From Ampelocalamus luodianensis (Eukaryota; Streptophyta; Magnoliopsida; Poales; Poaceae), in assembly GCA_036346255.1 (NCBI GenBank), contig CM070633.1, positions 2,852,001-2,916,000 on the forward strand: a DNA stretch of 64,000 nt. Direction: 5' to 3'. Below the pieces are notes generated by a model. That model ran no database searches. It was not told the DNA's origin and was given only the letters and a program-made list of their open reading frames with translations. Shown here piece after piece: positions 1 through 13,800 of this stretch. Positions within the stretch are counted from its first letter, which is position 1. Each line of letters opens with the position of its first letter. Position numbers and translations under genes: made by a program.

Positions 1-545
1 TCCTCCTCCCTTGCCCCCACTTCAGCAAGGTTGGGTCGTTCCTCAACCATTGAGTATTGAAATCAGCATTGCGTCTGGGTACGAAGCATGTCTTAGTACA
101 GTAGAAAGGAAATTCTTTATCAGATGCGTCATGGATTTCGTTGGACACTTTACAGGATTGTTATCCAAATTTTCAGCTCGAGGATGAGCTGCTTCGCGAG
201 GAGGGGAGAGATGTCATAGTCTATCAACGCCGACGCAAGACTTAGTTTTGGAATCGTCTAGAGTTTGTATTTACTTACAGTTCTTCGTTTAGCAAGTTAG
301 ATTCTCTTTTAGACAGGTTTCCAAGTTAGTTTGGGCGGTTATGAGTTCGTTTCGGACTCAGTTTGTAAAACTGCAACTATATATTGTGAGATTGCCGATT
401 GTCTTCGATATCCAGATAATACAAAGAAGTTCTAGTTTCACATCTCTTTCTCTGTTTTCTCATCCTCCTGCTGGCTTCACAAGGTCCGACAATACCAAGC
501 CGTCGTCAGGGCCGGCAACGTTCCGCTGCTACCCATCGATACGCA
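1..545 (+). mobile_element. 3' end of a Ty3-gypsy retrotransposon (pol C-terminus plus LTR start)
   Basis: The + strand up to the stop at 243-245 encodes a typical gypsy polyprotein tail: residues reading LEDELLREEGRDV then a basic end. A purine run (gaggggagaga) at about 200-210 looks like the polypurine tract, and TGTCATAG at 211 would be the LTR start, so the last codons overlap the LTR, as is usual in this group. One in-frame stop upstream shows decay. The right LTR boundary is unclear and lies near 520-550, where a LINE fragment begins. The element sits in an intron of the SHPRH-type gene or just outside its visible part; its 5' portion is beyond the window. Confidence 0.6.
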
Positions 546-968
546 TTGAGGTCTTTGGCTCCTGACACCTTGTGTGACCACATATCCATCGCAACATTCT
601 CATCTCCGCTACACTCATCTTCTGTATATGTTGTCTTTTAGTCGCCCAACATTCTGCTCCATATAGCATAACAGGTCTGATCGCCGTCCTATAGAACTTA
701 CCCTTTAACTTTTGAGGAACTCTTTTGTCACACAGGACACCTGAAGCTTGGCGCCATTTTACCCATCTCGCTCTAATCCTGTGGCTCACGTCTTCATTAA
801 TCTTTCCGTCTCGCTGTAGCATCGATCCCAAATATCGAAACGTGTCCTTCCTAGGCATTACTTGTCCGTCTAGCCTAACATCTCCATTATCTGCCCCGGC
901 ACCGCTGAAATCACACTTCATATACTCAGTTTTAGTCCTACTCAGTCTAAAGCCTTTCGATGCATGAC
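546..968 (-). mobile_element. LINE (non-LTR) retrotransposon fragment, reverse transcriptase C-terminus
   Basis: On the minus strand an open frame of about 130 codons (921 down to 529) carries the end of a LINE-type reverse transcriptase: FRYLGSMLQ, then RTAIRPVMLYGAECWA, then MRMLRWICGHTR. This block is widespread in cereal LINE ORF2 proteins and needs no intron. Homology continues upstream to about 966. No ORF1, endonuclease or poly(A) tail is visible, so this is a short 5'-truncated or internal piece. It abuts the gypsy LTR directly. Confidence 0.72.
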
Positions 969-1177
969 CATTCTATATGCTGCTATTTCTTTCAATTGTT
1001 AGATGCTTATCTTTTGATTAAGATGTAGGATGACGTTTTGCTTTCATCATGTCAGTCACATAACTTCTTCTCTGCTTGTAATCTGATCATTATAGAAATT
1101 CTGCAACTTTGAGTTGAAATCCTTCTCATTTGTCTATAAGGATTAATATTGCTCATGATAAAAGGCTTTTAAGAATA

Positions 1178-1200
1178 ATATATATATATATATATATATA
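1178..1200. repeat. (TA)n microsatellite, left flank of Micron-like element
   Basis: Uninterrupted TA dinucleotides immediately 5' of the element at 1201. Confidence 0.9.
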
Positions 1201-1575
1201 GGAAAATGATATGGTACTCCTAGGAGTACGTACTCCCACCTCTCGTATACCACTTAAATCGTATCATAATACCTCTTTGTCTATTTGAGCATACTCCAAT
1301 AATGATAATAAGATACTCCAAAGTGAGTTCCATGAAATTTTTTATTAAAGATCACTTTTTATAGCAAAATTTGTGTATATACTTCTTTTATATATAAAAA
1401 AGGGTATATAGCAAAAAAACAAAGGGCTCTGATGCAAATTTTTCAATCAAATCGTATTGGAGTATCTTATAATTGGTATTTAAGTATACTGAAAATGATA
1501 AAAAAGTATAATATATGTGTTTAAGTGGTATATTAGAAGTGGGAGTACATACTCCTAGGAGTACAAAACGGGCGT

Positions 1576-1577
<2 letters not shown>
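1201..1577. mobile_element. Micron-like MITE inserted in a (TA)n microsatellite, copy 1
   Basis: A 377-bp element lies between two (TA)n tracts, the hallmark of the rice Micron family that targets TA microsatellites. About 14 bp inside each end is an inverted repeat of about 25 bp containing the palindrome ACTCCTAGGAGT (near 1217 and 1550), followed by TACTCCCA or its complement. The interior is AT-rich and non-coding. A shorter relative is at 46608-46791. The family name rests on structure; I could not align it to a reference. Confidence 0.7.

Positions 1578-1631
<54 letters not shown>
1578..1631. repeat. (TA)n microsatellite, right flank of Micron-like element
   Basis: About 27 TA units directly after the element end. 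Confidence 0.9.
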
Positions 1632-1632
<1 letters not shown>

Positions 1633-1836
1633 CTCCAAAATCCCAACAAGTTTTTTTTGTGTGACCGATTTTGCCTGACGCTTTCATTCTAGTACAATCT
1701 ATGCCTAGAATTGAAGATTCAAGTGCCTTACCAGTCTTGATTCTTTCAATGTTTTACCTTTACCTCTTTTGTTTAGTATGATACTGCATACAATGATAGC
1801 GCTGAGTCGCTGACTGCTATTTTCCTTTTCTCTTAG

Positions 1837-4800
1837 ACACACAAGGCCAGGATCTCTGAAATTTTGCATTTATGAAGGTGCAAGGAACTTGGATTGCGCT
1901 TCTACCCAAAAAATTGATATGACTGAGATAAGCACTGCTGACATTGTTTTGACAACTTATGATGTCCTGAAAGAAGATCTATCACATGATTCTGATCGGC
2001 ATGATGGCGATCGACATTTCTTGAGATTCCAAAAGCGGTAATGTTTACTTTTCACAGCGAAGCTTGACAAACAGGATATAAAATGGGATGGTTGGTATGA
2101 GGGATCGCCTCATCCTAGGATGGCTTGGTCCATCATGGGATCATCCCATGATTTTTTTAGGGATGGTCGATTCACCATCCGGTTCCTCAAACCAAACACC
2201 TTAAAACTGATTCTGTTAGTTTGGAAATTGACTAGATGAAAAATACAAAACCACTTGTACATGTAGGTACATGTAATATCTTAGCCCTCCAAAGTGCCTT
2301 GATGTTTGTGCAAGGCCAATCACAATGATTGGTTTGAATTTTGAAAGTTTGCATCAATGCCGAGACACATTGGATGGTGGACCTACATGTACAAGTGGGA
2401 AAAGAGAACCATTCTCTTCTTTACATTCATTATACCACTCGAGGTTGTATGGTTGCTTGGAAGCCGTGGCAGCACTAAAAGCTCATAGAGTGTTTCTCCC
2501 TGTGTGTGGGGTGGGTCAGGGATTAAAATCCCACGCAGAACTACACGGAGGATCCGAAACGAAAACCGAACTACAACGTCCGGTTTAGCCAATTCAAAAT
2601 TCAAATTTCGATTTTTAGATGAATGTTAAGCGAATTCGATCGAATTTCATCCGGAAAAAAACCGGGATTTCCGGTAACCGGCCGGTTACCGTTCCTGGCC
2701 AGCCAACGGGAAATACGCCGGTAACGGTTACGTGATCCTTGGGGTGGGTTGGGGGGCATCAATTCATACCTCAAACTTACAACGCTATTGTTTGGAAAAT
2801 AAAAGGGGCTTGTGGTTCTACCCTTGATTGGAAGATCCACGCTTCTGAGTTTTTAGAACATCACAATTGCATGTTTTTTCATGTGTTTGTACTTTGTACA
2901 AATTTATTCAATATTCTTGCTAGAATATGTACAGCAAATAACTTAGTTTTAATTTATTTTAATAAATTACCAATGGATTAGTATTGAGGGTGATACCCCA
3001 AAAAAAAAAACTCCATAAAGACGATTTGATAATAGAAGTTAATGCACCACACCAAAATTAGATATTTGTGTGGCTGCTCATACTTTTATCTTTACGAATG
3101 TTTTTTCATTAGTGTTGTGCTGTGTTATTTTCGAAGTTCTAATTATGATACCTATGTATTGGTCTAGCATGATCCGAATATGGAAACTTGGTACAGCCGA
3201 CAAGGTCTGCAATTGACTTAAGCTTCTATGCTGTTTAGAATCATGGCGCACTGATAATAGCTGAAATAGAAGTGAACTAGCTTATTTGGTCTGGATATTC
3301 CATTGAATGCTTGCAGTCTTGTATGCATCCCAGCTATTAGCCCATTAGACCTGCCATTTATGGCTATGCAATAGTTCAAAAATAACTATGGCTGAACTGT
3401 CATTACACTCTCTAGGTACCCTGTCACTCCAACTGTCCTAACAAGGGTCCATTGGTGGCGGCTTTGTTTGGATGAAGCTCAGATGGTAGAGTCCAGCAAG
3501 ACTTCTGTGACTGAGATGGCAATGAGGCTAAATGCTCAACACCGTTGGTGTATCACAGGAACTCCAATACAACGCAGGCTTGATGATCTTTTCGGGCTTC
3601 TACGCTTTCTTAGGACAAGTCCATTTGACACATATAGATGGTGGGTGGACATTATTAGAGACCCATATGAGGTATGCTGACTGCCACTGGTAACTGCGAG
3701 CATTTAACACATGTTTCCTAATTCTGAGGTTGCTCTAACTATTGACAGTGGAAGAATTGTCATACTGTGTTAGTAACCATTTGTAGAAATATTAATCACT
3801 TGTCTATAGTGACAGAACTTGCACATTATATATTCTTGGTTGTGACGATGGATGTAGTGAGGCAGTGAGCTAGTATCAATCCTTATTCTGGGATGGTATG
3901 GGTCTTACTGTTAGCTCATTGCTCGTCTGTGGGTCCTTATATTTTTAAAATATAGGTGGGATAAAGAGCATATCTTCTAAAGAACTGAAAGGCTTTATAA
4001 AATAATGACAATTTTAGCGCAAGTTTGTTTGGCGTAGCAGTATACGAATGATGCTGCGATGGCCACACATGTAATGCCGGTTACTGCTCTGTAGTCTTTG
4101 ATAACATTTTTTTCTTGAGATGGTTGGATTGATTAATCCTTTTCTCATTGAATTGAACTGCAGAGGGGAGATAGGATAGCTATGAATTATACACACAGGT
4201 TCTTCAGGGAAATCATGTGGCGTTCCTCAAAAATTCATGTCTCACAGGAGCTACAGCTGCCTCCACAACAAGAGTGTTTCTCATGGCTCATCTTTTCTTC
4301 AATCGAAGAATATTTCTATCAGAAGCAGCACGCAACTTGCGTGGACCATGCACATGAAATTATTAGACGTTTAAGAAATGATGCCAGCAGGAGGGAACCA
4401 ACATCAGGTATTTTGTCCATTAAATCAATTATTTTCGGCTGCTGGTTGCCAGATTGATTCTGCAGGGACAGAATTTTCATGCCATTCCATCTCTTTTCTG
4501 TTGCTTGTTTTAATTGTTGTGTTTGGATGGAGATAATGAGAAAGACTAAACGACATTTCTTACAGAACAGGAATATATAAGACAAGTATGTTATTATAGT
4601 GTTATATTTCTCTCAAATGACTGGCCAGTGATATAATTCGCTGTCTGAAATTTCCAAATGTTTTTTTCCATCTCTGCACTGAAACAAAGCAACAATGCGT
4701 ACAACGCACCTAGTGATTTGTAGATGATCACAATTTCACAATACTGTTAGACATGCTGTTCGGTTGCTGAACGGTTAGCACTCTATATTCCCTTTATTCA

Positions 4801-7800
4801 AAAACCTGAAACTGCTTGAACCCTTTGTTGTTTTTTTGTAGAGTCAAATACTTTATCAAATGTGTACCTCTCCAATAATGACATTGGCAAACTTCTATTC
4901 CCGCTGCTCAAACTTCGGCAGGCCTGTTGCCACCCGCAAGTGGGGAGTTCTGGTCTCTGCTCTCTGCAACGTACTCCTTTGTCAATGGATGAAATTTTAC
5001 AGGTGAACAACTAATGGTGTTAATTTCTCGATTGACAGCTAATTTTTTTAGTGTAATTACATGGTAATGTGCTCAAAGTTGTTGATGATCCTTTTGTATC
5101 CAGGTTCTTATTGGTAAAGCAAAAGTTGAAGGGGAGGAAGAGCTTAGGAAAATTGTAGTTGCCCTGAATGGTCTTGCTGGTCTTGCTGTCATTGAACAAA
5201 AGAACCAAGAAGCTATCTCTTTGTACAAAGAAGCACTAGATTTGGCTCGTGAAAATATTGATGATTTCCGTGTCGACCCTTTGTTGAATCTTCATATCAA
5301 CCACAATCTTGCGGAGCTGCTCAGAACTAGTTCTGAATATTTACAAGAATGCCCACTAAAAGTACGACCTTCTGAAGTTGACAACAGACGAAAAAGAAAG
5401 GAAACTAGCCCTGTCGACTCAGATCTTTGTGGCATAAAGCGAAGTAAAATATTTGAGAACAGTGGGTCAGTTTCGACAGCTGATGGTCCTGAAACCTCTG
5501 AGGAAGACAAAAATGTTATCAGACATGTATGCACAAATGGAGAGGTTGATGTAGAGAATGATGCTGAATGCCACCCGTCATCGGAATGTTTAGCTGATGG
5601 TTGCTTGAGAAAGACTTGCAATGCAATCACAGAAAATTATTTGTCAGTTTTTACTTCAAAGCTACTAATAGCACAGAAGGATTTCAATGCATCATTCAAA
5701 GAGGTTGATCACTTCACTTTGTTCTTATTTTTGAGTTGCACCTAGATATCTTAATCTATTTATCTTTTCTTGTGTCCTATTCTTCCTCCTTGGAACGTTT
5801 TATGTCTCCTTGTAACATTCTTTTGTGATTCAAGTCTTTCTCACTGCTCTATAAGCATGATGTTTGTCTCTACTTCAGTTCTTACAGGGTTGTAGACTTA
5901 AGTCATCACTGATTTCTAATGAGCTTCTGCTCTAGGTCTTGACTCTTAGTAGAGAGCTAAAGAATCAAGATATGAATTGGTGGCTGTATGCTTTGGACTG
6001 CATTGAACAGAATAAAGATTCTGCCGATGATCTCATTAGGAAGATTGATAGTTCATCCACTAAGAGCACCACTGGCTTGGGCTCAACGGGAATATCTTCC
6101 AGGTCAGCAGCAAACTTGGTTCAGTTTGTCCATACTCCATACAGTTTGTTCTCCTTGCCACATTATAGTGATTTAATTCTTCAGGATTTGTATCACTAAA
6201 TCAAAATCTTCGTCTTGTTGCTGTTGATGGATAACTTGGTTGTTTTGTTCTGTGCACAGGGTTCAAACTATTACTAGTTTAAAGTATACCATTCAAGTTG
6301 GTATTGATTCTCTGCAAAGTTCAAGGCAACAATTGATGCTTAGACTTTTGGAAGTTGACAAAACAATGGATAACCCAAGAGATGAGGACATTGAGGGTCA
6401 GCGATATTGTCCAAATTGCTATGATGGTACTGGTTCTTTATGCATCCAGTGTGAATTAGATGAGCTGTTTCAGGTAGTCTTACGCCAGTCTCTTTTGAGG
6501 TTATTTATGCCCAAATGAAATCGATCATGTGTTTATTTATCTCACCAATTATTCTAGGGGTATGAGGCACAACTATTTCTTGTTAAGAAATCAAACAATG
6601 ATTCTGTTATTGCCTCAGTAGAGGAAGCACGAGATTTGCAAAGGCGAAAATATGAGTTGAATCACTTCTTCCGTAATAGAAAAACCAATGAGGGATCTCA
6701 ACTTGGCGATGGCAATAATAATCCAAGATCTGCACGGGAAAACATACAGGTGTGTTTTATTCCATTTTTCTCCGGATGATAGTTGTGTGTTTCATTTCTA
6801 CATATAGCTCAGTAGCTGTCACTTCATTTGTTTCTATATTCACATTTATTATTTTTCTAGGATAATGTTACACGTTTTATTTTTTTTAAGGGAATTACAC
6901 CTTTCATTTTGACTTGTTACATATGTATATAGCTTAGGGTGTTTTTTGCTTATTGTCAACCGTGTACATGTTATACTGGCTTTTGGCCCATTGTAATAGA
7001 CAAGAGTTCTCATTCCAACATGGTATCAGAGCAAGGTTAGGGTTGCCCACGTGACTGTTGTTGTTGCTGGCCGCCGTTGCTGCTGACCCCGTGTCGTGCT
7101 CCTCTGCCCTGCTCTGCCTCGTGCGTGCCCGAAACAGAGCATTTCTTCCCCGCGCCGCCTGAGCCCTCTCGCTGCCGGAGCCTCGCCGCCGCTGGATTCG
7201 CCCCCGCCGCTGGATCCGCCCGCCACCGCATCCACGCGACGCCTCGCTGACCACCGCTCAGCCCCGTGCCTCCTCGCTCCGAAGCGCCGCCGACGCTCGG
7301 CTTGTTGCCGACGCCGGACGCGCCCTGCGCACTCGCTTCGCCGCCGAGCCCGAAGCTCGCCTCGATGCTCGCCGGACCCGAGCCCGAAGCTCGCGCCTTG
7401 TCTTCCCACCGACCGACCGCTCTCGGGATGTCGCCGGCCACGAGCCCTGCTCGCCTCGGACGCCACGCGGCTCGCTCACCGGACGCTAACGCCCTCGACT
7501 TATCCGGATGCCGCCGCTTTGGGCCGCTTACGCCGGGCTCTCCTCGAGCCACTCGCGTCGTTGCCGAGTGTCGCTGGCGCCTCCGCTCCGTCAGTGCTCG
7601 CCGCCCCTTTGCACTGGGTTGCCGCGACGCCGAGCTTTACTCAATCGCCGACCTCGTGGCGCTCGGCGATGTCGCCGCCGGCCGCGCAGCCGCCTCGGGT
7701 TCCCGCCATTGTCGCCTCCGCCACCGCTCATGCCTTGGGCGCCGCCGCCGCCGTTGCCCGCTTGGATCGTCGTCGCCGCCGCCACCGCCGCCTCGCCGCG

Positions 7801-10800
7801 ACGCCATCGCCGCCGCCGCTGCCTTGCGCCGCTTCTTTTCGCAAACCGTCGCCGCCCATCTCGCGGCCGCCGCCACTCCTACCTCGGGCTGCTGCCGCCA
7901 CGCCTCGGTGCGCGCTCGACCGCTGGGCCCTCATGTCTCCTCGGAGCCGTCGCCTCTCACCTCGCCGCTCGTCGCTTTTGCTTTAGATCCTCCTTGCCTC
8001 CGCCATCTCCCTTGTTTGGTATCTTGTCTCTGTGAATCTTGAACTCTGGTGTTTCTTTTGACATGACACCAGATTCTATTCGCCTCACTTCTATGAGTCC
8101 CATAACTATTCCTTTCATTGTTCAGATTGCAGATGGTACCTCTTCTTGTTGCAGGCCGAGGCATCCTTTCACTTCTTCCTTTCATGTTCCTGCTGTCTCT
8201 CATGTTTCCTAGCTTACTATACAGCTTAAGTCGGCTGGTCAGATCACTGATCACGACTGTCGTGTTATTCTTGAGTCTAAATCTTGTGTTTAGGACTGCC
8301 GCACAGGGACTCTGCTCGGTGCTGGCCCTCAGCGTCATGATTCGCAGTGTCTTTGGGAACTCGACTGGCTGCACCTTCCTTCCGATGTCTCCATCAGCCA
8401 GTTAGTCACTACACCTGCCTCTGTTTTTGCTGCGTCCTCTACTGCTTCCTTTGCTCAGTGGCACCATCGTTTGGGTCATCTCTATGGATCGCGATTGCCG
8501 TCTCTAGTAGGCCGTGGTCTTCTTAGGTCTGCTTCTGGTGATATTTCGTTACCTTGTATGGGTTGTAAGCTCATGGCAGTGCGGCTCCCTATCCTCTAAT
8601 GATTCATCTCGCTCACTGCCCTTTGATCTTGTTCACTCCGACGTTTGGGGTCGTGCTCCCTTCGTTTCGAAAGGGGGTCATCGATACTATGTGATCTTTA
8701 TTGATGATTATTCTCGTCATACTTGGATCTACTTCATGTCTTCTCGCAGCCAGGTTCTCACTATTTACCAGAGTTTTGCCACCTTGGTTCGCATTTAGTT
8801 TGCTTCGGTCATTATTTTTTTGTGCTGATTCTGCTGGCGAGTACCTATCTGCTGCTTTACGTCGCTTTCTTGCTGAGTAGGGTACTCTTCCCTAGTACTC
8901 TTGTCTTGGTGCTCACGTTCAGAACGGTGTCTCTGAGCGTAAGCATCGTTACTTGCTTGAGATAGCTCGCGCTCTCATGCTTGCTTCTTCTGTTCCACCT
9001 CACTTCTGGGTTGAGATTGTCTCCACTGCTGCTTTCTTCATCAACATGCAGCCTTCCACTGCTCTTTAGGGCTCCACTCCCATTGAGCGTCTCTACGGTT
9101 AGGCTCTCGAGTACAGTCACCTTCACTGTTTCGGTTGTATCTGCTTTGTCCCTTTTCCTCCTCGTGAGCGCACCAAGTTGACTGTTCAGTCAGTTGAGTG
9201 TTTTTCTTAGCTATAGTCTTGAGCATAAGGGTTATCGCTGCTACGACCCTGTTGCTCGTCGGATGAGGATCTCTCGGGACGTCACCTTCGATGAGTCTCG
9301 GCCTTACTACACTCGTCCCTCTATTGTTAGCTTAGATTCTCTTGTTGAGTTGATCGCTTCTGACTTTTCTTGATACTCAGCTTTCCACTTCTGTTTCGCT
9401 TCCACCTTCCCCTTCTTCGCTTCCATCTCCTTCGGCTCTATCTGTCCCCTCTCCATCGGAGTTTCCTTCCAGCTCTTTTGGTGAGGTTCCACCCTTTCCT
9501 TTGCACTACTCTCGCTGTTCTCGGTCTACTTCTTCTCTAGTTGAGCCTCTATCTTTGCTGGGCCATGTTCCCAATTCTTTTATCTGACCTTCCTGGGTCC
9601 TGCTCCACCTCTTCCCAGATACGATTTTCGTGATAGTCGCACTGTTAGGCTTCTTGAGCGCTATAGTTTTGCAGCCGCTGCTTTTTCTGAGCCTATGACC
9701 TACTGTGAGGCTGTTGCTCACCCTGAGTGGAAGTTCGCGATGTCTGAAGAGATTGCTACTTAAGAGCGTACTAGCACTTGGGATCTTGTGCCCTTACCTG
9801 CGCGTCATTCCTATCACGTGCAAGTGGCTGTACAAAATTAAGATCCGCTCAGATGGTTCTCTTGACGCTACAAGGCTCGTACTTCTGCTTGTACTTCTCG
9901 GGGACGCAGCGGAAGAGCTTCTCCACAGCTCTCTCCTCGCCGTAGGTGTCGTCGCCGAACTGCACCATCTTCTGCAACAAAGTGTTGAGACGGAGAGCAA
10001 AGTCATCAACGTCCTCACTGTTAGTCGCTGGACTCTTACTATTGGTGATAGCAAGATCCTTACTCTCATGGAGAGGATGACACTTGGAGATGGGGCAATT
10101 TTTCTTGTATATTTCTCTTCACAATGCCATGCCAACCTGAGGGGTTGGGGATACATATTTATAGGCTGTTAACCAGCCAAGCATATGCTAAGATGCTAGT
10201 CTAAGATGCTGTCCTAGATGCTAGTCAAGATGCTGTCCTAAGATGCTTGTCCTAAGATGCTGTCCTAGATGCTAGTCAAGATGCTAAGATGCTAGTCTAA
10301 GATGCTGTCCTAGATGATAGTCCAAGATGTCAGACACCCCACAAAGACCACAAGACAACAAAAGCAAAGGTCGGCACAAAAGGCCGACACGTAAAGCGAC
10401 ACAGAGACTTATCCATCAATCTCCCTAAGTCTTGTGTGTCTCCTTGTGAGAATCGAGCCGTCCGATCCTAGAGCAGAGCGCCGTCCTGATTTCACGCGGG
10501 GGCGTCCCAATCTTGACAGAGCCTCGAACGCCGAGTCACGCCGAGAGAACTCCCGCCGCCCGGTCATGTGGTGGGTGTCGCGGTGTCGAGCACCACCCGT
10601 CGGTCTTCTTTATTCACGGAACCGCCGAGGAGGCGTGTGCTTTGGCTTGTCAAGGTGGAGAGAGCGTTGCGGCGGCGCCGTCGATGGTTCGATGCTCGCC
10701 GAGCAATGAACGAGCCGGCCGCTTCCTCCTCCTCGCTGCGCGCGACGTGGGCCGCGCGTCGTGGTCGCCGACAATCCTTGGCCCGGTGACCAGCTTGCCG

Positions 10801-13800
10801 CAGGTAGCAAGAGTCGTCTCGTCGGCGCTTGCTTGCCGGGCGCGCCGCCTGGCGCCCACGATCATCACCCAAGACGCGTCCCGCGCCATGCTCGGCGTCT
10901 TTGCGCGCTTGCCGCGCTTATCACGCATGCGCCGTCGTGGAAGAAGGCTCCCTTCTTCCGTCACCTGGCCGGCACCCCTCCTCCCGAGCGAGGAGGAGCT
11001 TCCGCCAATGGTGACGGTCGAGAGAGAGCGTGGCTCATCATCGCGACGACCTTGAGGCGACCCATCGCTTGTACTTCTCGGGACGCGGCGAAAGAGCTTC
11101 TCACGCCTCTCTCTCGCCGTAGGTGTCATCGCCGAATCGCATCACGCAGCGAGTGTTGAGGCGAGAGCAAAGTCATCGACGTCCTCACCGCTTGAAGGCG
11201 TGTTCTCCCACTCCGCGCGAAGTGCTGCGGTGTGGACTTGCGGCGCGCGATGCGCTGCGATCGTCGCGGCGATGGCGTCCCAAGCCTCTTGGCGATCTGC
11301 TTGTTGAGAGGCGAATCGCATCTCGGGCGGATCGCGGCGATGAGGCATCCAGCGCCGCCGATCTCGGTCGAGTCGACGCCGCCCGTCGCCGCTTGCCTCC
11401 CGCATATGCCGCACGAGCTCACCTTCATCACCGCGCCCACTCGACGAAGTTGGCCTGGTGAGGTAGCCACCACCGCCGGGCGGCGCCCCCGACAACGACC
11501 GAACCGTGGTAACCACGCGCACGTCCGGAGAGAGCCACGCCGCTTGTGAAGGCCGCGCTCTCTATCGACCGTCTGCCGCCGTTGTCGTCGCGCGCTTCTT
11601 CCGGGCGCCACCGCCGCGCGCCTCTCAGAGCGCCACCGCCATGCACGCCTCCTCAGAGCGCCGCCGCCGCGCGCCTCCTCCAGAGCGCCACCGCCGTCGC
11701 GCTCTCTAGAGCGCCATTAGCGCGACCGCGCTGTCGATTGCCGCCAAGCTCGTGGCGCGCGCCGCGCCATCGCGCGCTGCGCGCCGCCGCCTCCTCCGGC
11801 CGCCAAGGTCCGCCGCGTCGCTATCATCGCAGAGATGGGCTGCGCCGCCGCCGCCGCAGATTTGACCGCTGCGCGCCGCACGCGCCGACCGCCGCCGCCG
11901 CCGCCACCTCCGCCTCGCCGCCGCCGCCCGCCGCCGCCGACGCGCCCGCGCGCCGCTGCGCGGTCGCTGCCGCCGCTTCGCCGCTTTGTCGCGGGCGAAG
12001 CTTCGGCCGTCGACGCCGCCGCGTCGAGGCGGCAACGACGCCGAGATCGCTCTGCGGACATGGCGCGCTACTCGGGTGTTGCTCGAGAGAGGGTCGCTTC
12101 GACGAGCCGCCGCCGTCTCGGAGGAGCGAAGCGTGGGCGGCCGAGCCGCCGCCGCACGGCCGGGCCGCCGCGAGGCCGAGAAGGAGATGAGCAGAGATGC
12201 TCGGGCTACAGGATAGTATAGCTCGATACCACTTGTTAGTCATTTGGACTCTTACTATTGGTGATAGCAAGATCCTTACTCATGGAGAGGATGACACTTG
12301 GAGATGGGGCAATTTTTCTTGTATATTTCTCTTCACAATGCCATGCCAACTGAGGGTTGGGGATACATATTTATAGGTCACAACCACCAAGCATATGCTA
12401 AGATGCTAGTCTAAGATGCTGTCCTAGATGCTAGTCAAGATGTTGTCCTAAGATGCTTGTCCTAAGATGCTGTCCTAGATGCTAGTCAAGATGCTAAGAT
12501 GCTAGTCTAAGATGCTGTCCTAGATGATAGTCCAAGATGCTGTACACCCCACAAAGACCACAGTACAACAAAAGCAAAAGGCCGACACAAAAGGCCGACA
12601 CAGAAAGCCGACACAGAGACTTATCCATCACTCACCTGGCTTGAAGGTCAGGTTCTCTCACTCCTTGCGTAGTGTCTGCAATGTAGACTTGCGGGCGCGG
12701 TCGCTGCCGATGCGTCTTCGCGGCGATGGCGCCCCAAGCCTCTTTGGCGACCGCTTGTTGGTAGCGAATCGCATCTCGCGGATCAGAGCGATGAGAGCAT
12801 CCAGCGCTCGCCGATCCCTGGTTGTAGTCGACGCCGCCACGGACTACATCCCACATATGCCGCACTGAGCTTTACCTCATCACCGCGCCCACTCGACGTA
12901 GTTGGTCTTGGCGAGGTAGGCCACCCGCCGCGGGCCGACATCCTCGACGATACCGTACTCGTGGTGACCACGCATCGAACCGGAGAGAGTCGCGTCGCCG
13001 TGAAGGCCGCGCTCTCCGCCGACCCGACGCCGCCGCGCGGCGTGCCTCCTCCAGAGCGCCGCCGCGCCCAAGGCCGTCCGCCGCCCGCGCCGTGGGTGCT
13101 TGCGGCGCCATCATCGCCGCCGCTCGCATCCTCCTCTCCAGCAGCCTCAGGTCCGCGTCGGTATTGCCATCGCAGAGATGGAGCCGTTGCCTTTGCCTGT
13201 GTAACTCGACCTCGCTGCCGCCAGACGCGCCGACCGCCGCCGCCGCGCTCGCTCGCCGCCGCCGCTACCTTTGCCCGCTAGCCTTGACGCCTTTCCGCTG
13301 ATGGATAAGTCTCGTGTTGGCTTTGCCGCCCTTCAAGGACAAAGATCCTTGATGGCGGTTAGCATCTCTTTGGACAGAGCATCTTGGACTAGCTTTAGGA
13401 CTAGCTTTAGAGGACAGAGCATCTAGGACACAAAGACACGACATCTAGGATGAGCATCTTAGACTAGCATATGCTTGGCATATGCTTGTCAAGTTAGCCC
13501 TATAAATATGTATCCCCAACCCCTCAGGTTGGTATGGCATTGTGAAGAGAAATATACAAGAGAAAATTGCCCCATCTCCAAGTGTCATCCTCTCCATGAG
13601 AGTAAGGATCTTGCTATCACCAATAGTAAGAGTCCAGCGACTAACAAGTGGTATCAGAGCTTGTGTATCCTGTAGCTCGAGCATCTCCTCGCCATCTCCT
13701 TCTCCGGTCTCGCAGCAGACCCACCCGTGCAGAGCAGCAGCCTCCATTGCCCACGCCACTCTCTCCCGAGACGGCAAGCAGCCGCCGGCGCCTCTCTCCA

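Larger units (their letters stand above)
10019..12630 (-). mobile_element. Complete gag-only copia-like element, inner minus copy
   Basis: 2.6-kb element with LTRs 10019-10418 (400 bp) and 12234-12630 (397 bp), both TGTTAGTC...ATCCATCA in + view. The target duplication ctcac lies at 10014-10018 and 12631-12635. The primer site complement (gataccactt) ends at 12233; the complementary polypurine tract (atctccctaa) starts at 10419. LTRs carry a TATA box (TATTTATA at 10156 in + view). The internal region encodes only a decayed gag with a knuckle-like motif, and no pol, so it is non-autonomous. Confidence 0.9.

Noticed and set aside
7096..7986. 296-codon + strand frame, and overlapping frames on both strands
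   Set aside because: All are Pro/Arg/Ala/Ser low-complexity products of CCG-rich DNA; several frames are open at once and none has a domain.
10513..12216. Many open frames of 100-214 codons on both strands
   Set aside because: GC-rich gag remnant of non-autonomous retroelements. The apparent frames are shadows; only short gag-like blocks are meaningful.
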